The translations under genes and the position numbers were made by a program. From contig LJTS01000072.1 of assembly GCA_001304425.1 (NCBI GenBank), forward strand, positions 1 to 10,813: a DNA stretch of 10,813 nucleotides, given 5' to 3'. The notes below the pieces were generated by a model. That model was not told the origin of the DNA, made no database searches, and saw nothing but the letters and a program-made list of their open reading frames with translations. The stretch comes from Betaproteobacteria bacterium SG8_40. Its GTDB lineage: Bacteria > Pseudomonadota > Gammaproteobacteria > Burkholderiales > Eutrophovitaceae. The first letter of the stretch is position 1; each line of letters begins with the position of its first letter. Of the stretch, positions 1 through 6,762 are shown piece by piece.

Positions 1-144
1 GTGACACTGGAGAGCCAGATCCAGTTCAAACTGCAATCCGAAGCGGTGCGCATCTATGGCTTCACCAACAATCACGTTGGTACGCTGAGTGACGAAGCGT
101 TCATCTCCTTGTTCCGGAGCATCACTCGGGTCACCGCGCAGTAA
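1..144 (+). CDS. C-terminal end of an unidentified protein (5' end outside window)
   Basis: An open frame enters from the left edge in frame 1 and stops at TAA 142-144, giving 47 residues. The GTG at position 1 is simply the first codon of the window, not a supported start. The tail contains the segment RIYGFTNNHVGTLSDEAF and then a short amphipathic helix. The NNH-x-G pattern near the C-terminus faintly recalls the end of DUF72 (YecE-like) proteins, but the piece is too short to assign, and no function is claimed. No clear terminator follows it. It lies on the same strand as the operon starting at 701 but 556 bases away, so it is probably a separate transcription unit. Confidence 0.4.
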   Translation: MTLESQIQFKLQSEAVRIYGFTNNHVGTLSDEAFISLFRSITRVTAQ

Positions 145-700
145 GGCATCGATGCTGATAAGGCTCTGGACGGGTGCCGGACTGCAAGGTCACCCTGTTC
201 GCGTGATCCGGTGTCCGGCGTAGAGCCCAGGCACACCAAAGCCCCGGTCCTCGTTACTGTGTGGCAGCAGGGTGGTGTAGCGCCCGGCAAGCGCGGCAGG
301 TGCGACGGGACGGCAATCCGATAACCAACGTAGGGTTTCGCGGATTACAGATTCGACCCACCGAATCGTTGCTTCAATGACCGCGTGTTGCTGGCCGTAG
401 CGCCGGCATGCGGAACCAGGGACAGCCAGGCACGGGCGGCCGGTGCTGGTTCCGGAAGCAATCCGGCTGCGATGGCAAGATCGATATCAAAGGCGGGAAA
501 TTCGTCGGGAATGCTATTTCCCTGTGGCTTCGCCTAGAACGGCGATGAAGCCTGATTGCGTAATGTCGATTCGAGCGTTTTTCATTGGCTCCGATCTGAC
601 GTGCATCAAATGGGGTATTCCAGTCCATCCCTAGACTGCGGTTTTGCGCTGCCAATATCCTTACCGTTGATTTGCAGGCAACAGGCGGGAGAACCGGTCG
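145..700. other. Long intergenic stretch without a confident gene
   Basis: These 556 bases separate the partial first gene from the amino-acid dehydrogenase at 701. Plus-strand frames here are short and lack good ribosome sites. I found no convincing sigma-70 or sigma-54 promoter, terminator or RNA gene. The last 15 bases carry the ribosome site of the downstream gene (GGGAG at 687-691, nine bases before its ATG). The only coding-like signal is on the minus strand at 345-585, described separately. A second coding-like stretch lies on the minus strand at about 192-390 in another frame, but it has no start codon of its own. Confidence 0.5.
345..585 (-). pseudogene. Possible frameshifted small gene, function unknown
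   Basis: On the minus strand an ATG at 585-583 follows a GGAG placed three bases upstream and opens a frame of 23 codons. It begins MKNARIDITQSGFIAVLGEA and is stopped by TAG at 516-514. Removing one G from the GGG run just before that stop lets the reading continue through a protein-like stretch (NSIPDEFPAFDIDLAIAAGL, then an Ala/Pro-rich part) to TAA at 347-345, about 79 residues in all. Codon choice in the second part looks coding. It matches no family I recognise. It may be a decayed gene, a sequencing error in a homopolymer, or chance. It would be divergent from the dehydrogenase at 701. Confidence 0.22.
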
Positions 701-1834
701 ATGGAACAAGCCTTCAGGTTTGCCGATGAGTTTGGCCCACTGAAAGTCATCTTTGTCTACGAGCCGTCGGCTGACCTGAAGGCCGTGCTGGTGGTGGACA
801 ATATTGCGCGAGGGCCCTCGATTGGCGGCGTGCGCATGGCGCCGGATGTCAGCAGCGAAGAATGTTTCCGCCTGGCGCGGGCGATGACACTCAAGAACTC
901 GGCAGCCGACCTGCCACATGGTGGCGGCAAAATGGTGGTCTTTGGGGATCCGGCAATGCCCAAGGCAAAGAAGGAACAGCTGATCCGCACGCTCGCCAAC
1001 GCACTGCGAAACGAAGATACCTATATCTTCGGGCCCGACATGGGTACCGATGAGCAATGCATGGCCTGGGTGCGCGATGAGATCGGCCGTTCGGTCGGTT
1101 TGCCGCGCGCGGTCGGTGGCATTCCGCTGGATGAAATCGGCGCGACCGGCTGGGGCCTGAGCCATGCGGTCGATGTGGCCTTGCCATACTGCGACTTTGA
1201 TCTGAAAGGTGCGCGCATGGTGGTCCAGGGCTTTGGCGCGGTCGGGAAGCATGCCGCTCGATACCTCGCGGCCAGAGGTGCCATTCTGGTCGGCGTTTCC
1301 GATTCCCGGGGCGCGGTACACAACCCTGGAGGAATCGATATCGATGAGCTGATCGAGCTCAAGGACTCGGGCGCCCCGGTGACGGCTTGCAAGGACGCAA
1401 GGAAGCTGGAACGCGAAGCTGTCATCGACATCGAGTGCGATATCTGGATTCCGGCGGCACGGCCAGACGTGATCAATGACGAGAACGTACATCGTCTGAG
1501 GACGAAACTCGTCGTGCAAGGCGCGAACATACCGTTCACCGATGGGGCGGAAAAGACACTGCACGAAAAAGGTGTGTTGTGCGTGCCAGATTTCATCGCC
1601 AATGCCGGAGGTGTGATCTGCGCTGCGATGGAGTATCAGGGCGCAAGCGAAGCGGCGGCGTTCCAGACCATCGAGGAAAAAGTCCGTCGCAATACGAAGG
1701 AGGTTTTGGAGGCTGCCCGCAACAAGGCGATTCCACCACGGGCAGCGGCAGTCGAGCTGGCAGTCGAACGTGTCAGAAGGGCGATGAGCGTGCGCCGTTA
1801 TTCGTTGTTTTCGTCGGCGCCCGGTTTTATCTGA
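701..1834 (+). CDS. Glu/Leu/Phe/Val dehydrogenase family amino-acid dehydrogenase
   Basis: This 377-residue protein should catalyse NAD(P)+-dependent oxidative deamination of an L-amino acid to its 2-oxoacid in the cytoplasm. The N-terminal substrate domain shows GGVRM at 42-46. Two lysines twelve residues apart (K65 in MTLKN and K77 in GGGK) match the substrate/catalytic lysine pair of leucine dehydrogenase. D113 in GPDMGT corresponds to the catalytic Asp. The Rossmann domain carries GFGAVG at 177-182, followed by the family's NAGGVICAAMEYQG segment near residue 303. Length is close to that of leucine/phenylalanine dehydrogenases and shorter than hexameric glutamate dehydrogenases of about 420-450. 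The ATG has GGGAG nine bases upstream. The gene heads a train encoding a 2-oxoacid oxidoreductase, which suggests it supplies that enzyme's substrate. Whether the substrate is branched-chain, aromatic or acidic is not settled. Confidence 0.94.
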   Translation: MEQAFRFADEFGPLKVIFVYEPSADLKAVLVVDNIARGPSIGGVRMAPDVSSEECFRLARAMTLKNSAADLPHGGGKMVVFGDPAMPKAKKEQLIRTLANALRNEDTYIFGPDMGTDEQCMAWVRDEIGRSVGLPRAVGGIPLDEIGATGWGLSHAVDVALPYCDFDLKGARMVVQGFGAVGKHAARYLAARGAILVGVSDSRGAVHNPGGIDIDELIELKDSGAPVTACKDARKLEREAVIDIECDIWIPAARPDVINDENVHRLRTKLVVQGANIPFTDGAEKTLHEKGVLCVPDFIANAGGVICAAMEYQGASEAAAFQTIEEKVRRNTKEVLEAARNKAIPPRAAAVELAVERVRRAMSVRRYSLFSSAPGFI

Positions 1835-1897
1835 GTCGACCGTCCAGGGCGTGGCGCAAGCCGCGGATCAACCAGTAGCAGGCAGACAGGTGTACTG

Positions 1898-2830
1898 ATG
1901 TTCCGGATTCGATTTCACGGCCGTGGCGGACAAGGGATGAAGGCGGCTAGCCGCATCCTCGGCACCGCTTTCTTCCTTGAAGGTTATGAGGTCCAGGACG
2001 CGCCGCGCTACGGGGCCGAACGGCGTGGCGCACCGATCTTCGCTTTTGTTCGCGCCAGCCACGACCCGATCAATGAGCGCGGCATCATCCGGCATCCCGA
2101 TCTCGTCGTCGTTGCTGACGACAGCCTGGTGCCGGTACCTGGAGCAGGCGTGATGAGCGGGGTGGACAAGCACACCGTTGTGCTAGTCAATAGCGGAGAT
2201 TCCGCGGAGATATGGAAGCAGCGCCTCAATTTCGAAGGCGACGTCTACACCTTGCCGGCCGAAGCCGCTGACAGAGCGGCATTGCGGTTCATTGGAGCGG
2301 CCTGTGCCGGGGCCGCGGCACGCCTGCTCGGGGTGATCCGTCGCGACACGTTGGCCGACGCCATTCGGCAGGAACTCGCAGACCTCGGAGCAGACGTCGT
2401 GGAGGTCAACCTCGCCAAGGCACTGGCCGCGTTTGACAGCATGCAGGCACACGAGGCAAGGGTCACGCCGATTAAACCCGGCTCGGCGGCGCAATACCAG
2501 CCGCCGGACTGGATCGATCTGCCATTCGAAGACGCGCGTGCCGCGGCGCCGGCGATTCACGCCGGCGCCACCAGCGTCGAAGTCAGAACCGGCCTGTGGC
2601 GTACGCTGCGTCCGGTCATCGATCACGATCGCTGTAATCGCTGTTGGTGGGTGTGCAGCACGTTTTGTCCTGATGGGGCGATCGCCGTCGATCCCGATGG
2701 CCGACCGCGCATTGACTACGATCACTGCAAAGGCTGCATGATCTGCGTTGCTCAGTGTCCGCCGCACGCGATCAGCGCGCTGTCCGAGCAGGCGGCGCAA
2801 ACCGCGGAGAAAGCGGGGGCATCAGAATGA
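1898..2830 (+). CDS. 2-oxoacid:ferredoxin oxidoreductase, fused gamma-delta subunit
   Basis: This 310-residue protein fuses two subunits of a pyruvate/2-ketoisovalerate-type oxidoreductase. Residues 1 to about 185 form the gamma domain, starting with the CoA-side glycine motif GRGGQG (8-13) and containing the conserved APRYGAERRG segment. After a linker, residues from about 235 form a two-cluster ferredoxin (delta) domain. Its second motif is the usual C277-x2-C280-x2-C283-x3-C287-P. The first is C246-x2-C249-x3-C253-x3-C257-P, one residue longer between the second and third cysteine than the standard ferredoxin spacing. The domain passes electrons from the thiamine site to a soluble ferredoxin. 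The start is the ATG at 1898, with AGG seven bases upstream. It lies 63 bases after the dehydrogenase and overlaps the alpha gene by four bases (ATGA), implying translational coupling. Confidence 0.93.
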   Translation: MFRIRFHGRGGQGMKAASRILGTAFFLEGYEVQDAPRYGAERRGAPIFAFVRASHDPINERGIIRHPDLVVVADDSLVPVPGAGVMSGVDKHTVVLVNSGDSAEIWKQRLNFEGDVYTLPAEAADRAALRFIGAACAGAAARLLGVIRRDTLADAIRQELADLGADVVEVNLAKALAAFDSMQAHEARVTPIKPGSAAQYQPPDWIDLPFEDARAAAPAIHAGATSVEVRTGLWRTLRPVIDHDRCNRCWWVCSTFCPDGAIAVDPDGRPRIDYDHCKGCMICVAQCPPHAISALSEQAAQTAEKAGASE

Positions 2831-3393
2831 CGCGGACATTGTTGACGGGAAATGGCGCAGCAGCGTGGGGAGCACGGCTCGCCGGCATCGATTACATCCC
2901 TGCGTTTCCGATTACACCGCAGACCGAAATCATCGAAACCATCGGCAAATGGATCGACAAAGGCGAGATGGACGCGCGCATGGTCACGCTCGATTCCGAG
3001 CATTCCATGATCACCGCCGCCGGCTCGGCGGCGGCAACCGGCGTGAGGGTGTTCAGCGCAACTTCCAGCCAGGGATTGTTATACGCGATGGAAATGCTCT
3101 ATACGGTGGCCGGTTGGCGCGCACCGTTCGTGTTGGTGAATGTGTCACGCGGGCTTTCCGCGCCGATCACACTCGAGCCGGATCACAACGACGTCCTCGC
3201 GGCGCGCGACAGCGGATTTCTGCAAATCCATTGTTCGACCTGTCAGGAAGTCCTGGACAGCATGCTGATCGCCTATCGCCTTGCCGAAGACGAGCGTGTC
3301 AGATTGCCGGTGATCGTGAATCTGGACGGGTTCTATCTGTCGTTTACCCGGGAACCGGTTGAAATACCGGAACATCAGGCGGTGCCGCTATGA
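2827..3393 (+). CDS. 2-oxoacid:ferredoxin oxidoreductase alpha subunit, N-terminal part (frame broken)
   Basis: The 188-residue frame is the thiamine-pyrimidine-binding domain of an oxidoreductase alpha subunit. It shows AFPITPQTE (26-34), DSEHS (56-60, whose E58 is in place for the conserved thiamine-activating glutamate) and SATSSQGL (77-84). It continues to FTREPVEIP, a conserved end-of-domain signature, and then runs off into VPL and a TGA at 3391-3393. Family alpha subunits are about 390 residues in one chain, so this is only the first half; the second half continues in the +1 frame at about 3386. The start is the ATG at 2827, which overlaps the gamma-delta stop as ATGA. An upstream in-frame ATG at 2755 lies inside the ferredoxin domain and is rejected. 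Whether this half makes a stable protein is unknown. Confidence 0.85.
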   Translation: MTRTLLTGNGAAAWGARLAGIDYIPAFPITPQTEIIETIGKWIDKGEMDARMVTLDSEHSMITAAGSAAATGVRVFSATSSQGLLYAMEMLYTVAGWRAPFVLVNVSRGLSAPITLEPDHNDVLAARDSGFLQIHCSTCQEVLDSMLIAYRLAEDERVRLPVIVNLDGFYLSFTREPVEIPEHQAVPL

Positions 3394-4006
3394 ACTGCAC
3401 CTCGCGGCGCGCAACGCACTTTCGGTCTACGACGAAATCGCCGGGGAATTTGCCGATCGGTTCGGGCGCCGGCACCCGGCGATCGAGGCCTGGCGCACTG
3501 ACGATGCCGACATTGTGTTCGTAATGATGGGGTCGTTCGCGACCAAGGCGCGTGCAGCGGTCGAGCGTTTGCGCGATGCCGGCTGGCGCGTCGGGCTGGT
3601 GCGTCCGCGCCTGCTGCGACCCTTTCCGGCGCAACTCCTGCAACAGCTGCTCGAAGGCAAACAAGGGGTAGCGGTAATTGACCAGAATCTGTCGATGGGG
3701 CTTGGCGGCGTACTGCATTCGGAAGTCGCGTCCGCGCTGTACGGACATGACCGGGCACCGAAGATCCTCGCGAGTTTTGTTGCCGGGCTTGGCGGACGTG
3801 ACATTGCCGACGAGGAATTCTTCGAGATCGCATCAGTAGTCCGGCAAGCGATTCAAAAAGGTGAAATGCCGCCGCCGCGCTTGCTCTATACCGAAACCGA
3901 ACTGCGCGAAGTCAGGAAGTTGCAGGCGATCGCGCACGTCGAGTATGAGGAGTTGCGCAAGGCGGATGTCGGGAAAGTGAACGGCAGGAACGCGGGAGAA
4001 CGATGA
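3359..4006 (+). CDS. 2-oxoacid:ferredoxin oxidoreductase alpha subunit, C-terminal part (frame broken)
   Basis: This is the second half of the alpha subunit. Alpha-like sequence starts at about 3386 (RYELHLAARNALSVYDEIAG) and runs through WRTDDADIVFVMMGSF, RPRLLRPFPAQ, DQNLSMGLGG and FVAGLGGRDI, all typical of domain II and the C-terminal domain of PorA/VorA. The only start codon before the conserved part is a TTG at 3359, with no clear ribosome site; the residues it would add do not resemble the family. An in-frame stop at 3317-3319 closes the frame upstream. The frame overlaps the first half by 35 bases, and its TGA at 4004-4006 overlaps the beta start. The coding sequence shows no further damage, so the break is recent, artificial, or tolerated as a two-piece subunit. 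Confidence 0.85.
   Translation: MKYRNIRRCRYELHLAARNALSVYDEIAGEFADRFGRRHPAIEAWRTDDADIVFVMMGSFATKARAAVERLRDAGWRVGLVRPRLLRPFPAQLLQQLLEGKQGVAVIDQNLSMGLGGVLHSEVASALYGHDRAPKILASFVAGLGGRDIADEEFFEIASVVRQAIQKGEMPPPRLLYTETELREVRKLQAIAHVEYEELRKADVGKVNGRNAGER
3376..3390 (+). other. Frame break and probable linker deletion in the alpha subunit gene
   Basis: Conserved N-domain sequence ends at about 3384 (EIPEHQAV) in one frame, and conserved C-domain sequence begins at about 3386 (RYELHLAARNALSVYDE) in the +1 frame. Recalled full-length archaeal PorA sequences have roughly 30-35 more residues between these points (the linker containing a LDP-like motif). A simple one-base indel therefore does not explain it. 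A missing segment of about 100 bases, of length 3n+2, would restore a single frame. The break lies between two structural domains. Confidence 0.6.
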
Positions 4007-4977
4007 TGAGTGAAACGCGTACTCATGAACCGGTCGAAACCGGAGTGCCTTCAAGCGAAGCCAAAGTGACCGTATACCGGCGCATGAAGGATCTGCCGTC
4101 GACCCATCTGCTCGGCAGCGGCACTGCGATGTGTGCCGGCTGTGGGGGCCTGGAAGCATTGCACGAGGTCTACGACGTCATCGGTGAGAAATCGATCTTC
4201 GTCAATGCTGCCGGCTGCATGACGCTGCTTTCGGTTTATCCGTTCACGCCGTTTCGCGGGTCGTGGCTGTATACGTCGATGGCCTCGGCGCCCGCGGGCG
4301 CGCAGGGCGTGCGTGACGCGCTGGATATTCTTCTCGAGAAGAAGCGCATTTCGACGGCTGAAGATATGGAGGTGGTCGTACTCACCGGCGATGGGTCCGC
4401 CTATGGAATGGGCTTGTCCTCGACATCGGGAGCCATCGAGCGCGGCCTGGATTTTCTTTATCTCTGCTATGACAACGAAGGCTACGGCAACACCGGTCAA
4501 CAATATTCCGGTGCCACTCCGCACGGCGCCCGTACGGCGACAAGCAAGGGAGAGCATGGATTCGCCGGTTACAAGAAGGACCTGTTTTCGATCTGGGCCG
4601 CGCACCAACCCGCTTATGTGGCAACCATTATTGGCGCCGAGCCGCTGGATCTGGCGCGCAAGATCGAGCAGGCGAAGCGTCTGGAAGGCCCGCGCCTGGT
4701 CATCGCATTGGCACCGTGCCCGACGGGCTGGGATTTTGACCCGAAGTACACCGTCGAAGTCGGCAAGCTCGCGGTCAAGACCGGCATATGGCCACTGAAG
4801 GAGTATGTAGACGGCAGGGTCGTGCATACAAGGATCCCGCATGAGCGTGTACCGGTGGAGGAATATCTGAAACTTCAGGGGCGGTTCCGCCATTTGTTCG
4901 AGCCGCAGCGCGACGAAGCGCTGCTGGCGGAAATCCAGGCGCGGGTCGATGCCTACTGGGCCGGCGTGAGCGAGTGA
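4003..4977 (+). CDS. 2-oxoacid:ferredoxin oxidoreductase beta subunit
   Basis: This 324-residue thiamine-pyrophosphate-binding subunit has the PorB/VorB layout. CAGCGG gives C44 and C47, AGC gives C72, and APCPTGW gives C239: the four cysteines that hold the cluster next to the thiamine. The thiamine/Mg motif is GDGSAYG (129-135), followed by D157-N158-E159 and YGNTG (161-165). All expected residues are present, so this subunit looks functional. With alpha it decarboxylates a 2-oxoacid and hands electrons to the gamma-delta ferredoxin domain, forming an acyl-CoA. GGGAG lies about six bases before the ATG at 4003; a second in-frame ATG at 4006 is equally possible. Overlap with the alpha stop implies coupling. 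The N-terminal 25 residues before the conserved part are longer than in archaeal beta subunits. Substrate preference cannot be read from the motifs. Confidence 0.95.
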   Translation: MMSETRTHEPVETGVPSSEAKVTVYRRMKDLPSTHLLGSGTAMCAGCGGLEALHEVYDVIGEKSIFVNAAGCMTLLSVYPFTPFRGSWLYTSMASAPAGAQGVRDALDILLEKKRISTAEDMEVVVLTGDGSAYGMGLSSTSGAIERGLDFLYLCYDNEGYGNTGQQYSGATPHGARTATSKGEHGFAGYKKDLFSIWAAHQPAYVATIIGAEPLDLARKIEQAKRLEGPRLVIALAPCPTGWDFDPKYTVEVGKLAVKTGIWPLKEYVDGRVVHTRIPHERVPVEEYLKLQGRFRHLFEPQRDEALLAEIQARVDAYWAGVSE

Positions 4978-4998
4978 TATGCGGAAGAGGGCGCGCAT

Positions 4999-6699
4999 GT
5001 GAGCACAGCCAAAAGCTATTTTCATCGCGGCGGCGACGTTCCTCTTTTGGGTGCGACGATTCCCGAACATTTCGCTGGCATTGTCAGCCGCTTCCCCGAT
5101 CATGAAGCGGTGGTCTCGCTGCCGCAGAACAAGCGGCTCACCTATGAGCAGTTGTCGGCAGCGGTTGACGAACTCGCGCGTGGACTGCTCGGCTCCGGGT
5201 TCAACAAGGGTGATCGCATCGGCGTCTGGTCAACTGACAATCTTGAGTGGCTGTTGCTGCAAATGGCCACCGCGCGTATCGGCGTGGTGCTGGTCAACAT
5301 CAACCCGGCCAACCGGCTGCGCGAACTGGCGTACTCGCTGGAGCGCTCGGAGGTGCATGGTTTGTTCGCCATCCCGGCGTTCCGCAGCAGCAATTACGCT
5401 GCCATGCTGGTGGAATTGCTGCCGGAGCTGAAGAAAGAGGGTGCTGAACTTCAAAGCAAGGCACTGCCGAACCTGCGGCGGGTTGTTGTCTACGATCCCG
5501 CCGACCCGATGAATACCGTGCGGCCGCAGCCGGGTTTCGGCGTGTGGGCAGAAATACTCGCCTCAGCCGGCAAAGTCCCGATTCACGAACTCGATGAAGT
5601 GACTGCGTCGCTCGACCGCGATGACCCGATAAATATCCAGTACACATCCGGTACCACAGGATTTCCCAAGGCAGTGGTGCTGTCGCATCACAACATTCTC
5701 AACAACGCCTATTTTGCGGCGCAGGCAATGCATTTCGGCGAAAACGACCGTTTGTGCGTTCCTGTGCCGTTTTACCACTGTTTCGGCATGGTGCTGGCCA
5801 ATTTGCTTTGCCTGTCGGTTGGCGCGTGCATCGTCATTCCATCGGAGCATTTCGATCCGCCATCGGTACTGCATGCCATCGAAACAGAGCGCTGTAGCGC
5901 GGTACATGGCGTGCCGACCATGTTCGTCGCCGAGCTGGAAAATCCGGACTTTTCGAAATACGATCTGTCCAGCTTGCGCACCGGCATCATGGCGGGTGCA
6001 CCGTGTCCCCCTCCGTTGATGAAGCGGGTAATGGAGGACATGCACTGCGGCGAAATCCTCATCGGCTACGGTGAGACCGAAGCGTCACCGCTGACGCACC
6101 TCACCACGCGCGACGACAGCATGGAGCGCCGTACCGATACGGTCGGCAGAAATCTGCCGCACCAGGAGGTGAAGATTGTCGACATTGAAAGCGGTGCCAC
6201 TGTCGCGCTCGGCGAGATTGGCGAAATCTGCTTTCGTGGCTATCACATCATGCACGGGTACTTCGGGCAGCCGGACAAAACGGCGGAAACGATCGACAGA
6301 AACGGCTGGTTGTACTCAGGTGATCTTGGAACCATGGATGCAGATGGTTACGTCCGCATCACCGGGCGGCGCAAGGAGATGATTATTCGCGGCGGCGAGA
6401 ACATCTACCCTGCCGAGATCGAGGAGTTCCTGTTCACCCATCCGAAGGTGGCGCAGGTGGCCGTGTTCGGCATCCCGGACGAATTCTATGGCGAGCAAGT
6501 CATGGCCTGGATCCAGCTGCACAAGGGGCAGACTGCGACGGAGCAGGAGATGCAGGAATACTGCAAGGATCGAATCGCCCACTTCAAGATTCCAAAGCAC
6601 ATCTGGTTCGTCGACGAGTTTCCCATGACCGTGACCGGCAAGTTGCAGAAATTCCGCATGCGGGAGATGGCAATGGAAAAGCTCAAGCAGGGCGCGTGA
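4999..6699 (+). CDS. AMP-forming acyl-CoA synthetase (fatty-acid CoA ligase family)
   Basis: This 566-residue adenylating enzyme makes an acyl-CoA from a free carboxylic acid, ATP and CoA in the cytoplasm. The core motifs are in order: phosphate loop YTSGTTGFPK (215-224), GYGETE (356-361), GWLYSGD (436-442), hinge GRRKEMIIRGGENIYPAEIE from 456, and the C-terminal catalytic lysine K548 in TVTGK. The pattern GRNLPHQE and the HFKIPK segment resemble the medium-chain ACSF2-like branch, but the substrate is not determined. One small oddity is FPKAVVLSH, with Ala where most relatives have Gly. The start is GTG 4999, with GGAAGAGG eight bases upstream; the overlapping ATG at 4997 is out of frame. 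It follows the beta subunit by 21 bases, so it is probably in the same operon and may handle an acid related to the oxidoreductase product. Confidence 0.94.
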   Translation: MSTAKSYFHRGGDVPLLGATIPEHFAGIVSRFPDHEAVVSLPQNKRLTYEQLSAAVDELARGLLGSGFNKGDRIGVWSTDNLEWLLLQMATARIGVVLVNINPANRLRELAYSLERSEVHGLFAIPAFRSSNYAAMLVELLPELKKEGAELQSKALPNLRRVVVYDPADPMNTVRPQPGFGVWAEILASAGKVPIHELDEVTASLDRDDPINIQYTSGTTGFPKAVVLSHHNILNNAYFAAQAMHFGENDRLCVPVPFYHCFGMVLANLLCLSVGACIVIPSEHFDPPSVLHAIETERCSAVHGVPTMFVAELENPDFSKYDLSSLRTGIMAGAPCPPPLMKRVMEDMHCGEILIGYGETEASPLTHLTTRDDSMERRTDTVGRNLPHQEVKIVDIESGATVALGEIGEICFRGYHIMHGYFGQPDKTAETIDRNGWLYSGDLGTMDADGYVRITGRRKEMIIRGGENIYPAEIEEFLFTHPKVAQVAVFGIPDEFYGEQVMAWIQLHKGQTATEQEMQEYCKDRIAHFKIPKHIWFVDEFPMTVTGKLQKFRMREMAMEKLKQGA

Positions 6700-6762
6700 G
6701 CGCCCGGACAGCGGTATGATTGCCATTCTTGAACCTGAATCATTAGCTCAAAGGCCACCAAC

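Noticed and set aside
374..1564. A 396-codon open frame on the minus strand across the amino-acid dehydrogenase.
   Set aside because: It is antisense to a gene with a full set of family motifs, its translation has low-complexity Arg/His-rich composition, and it matches no family. Such long antisense frames are common opposite G+C-rich genes.
2755..2826. Upstream in-frame ATG extending the alpha subunit by 24 residues.
   Set aside because: The extension lies inside the ferredoxin domain of the gamma-delta gene and has no family similarity; the ATGA overlap at 2827 is the natural start.
3359..4006. Programmed ribosomal frameshift joining the two alpha halves.
   Set aside because: No slippery heptamer is evident at the junction, and the missing linker would not be restored by a frameshift.
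4051..5103. A 350-codon minus-strand frame opposite the beta subunit and the start of the CoA ligase.
   Set aside because: It spans the boundary of two well-supported plus-strand genes and has no recognisable domain.
6715..6748. A TATGAT hexamer and a TTGCCA hexamer before the CmcJ-type gene as an internal promoter.
   Set aside because: Neither pairs with a reasonable partner hexamer at 16-18 bases, so an internal promoter is not supported.
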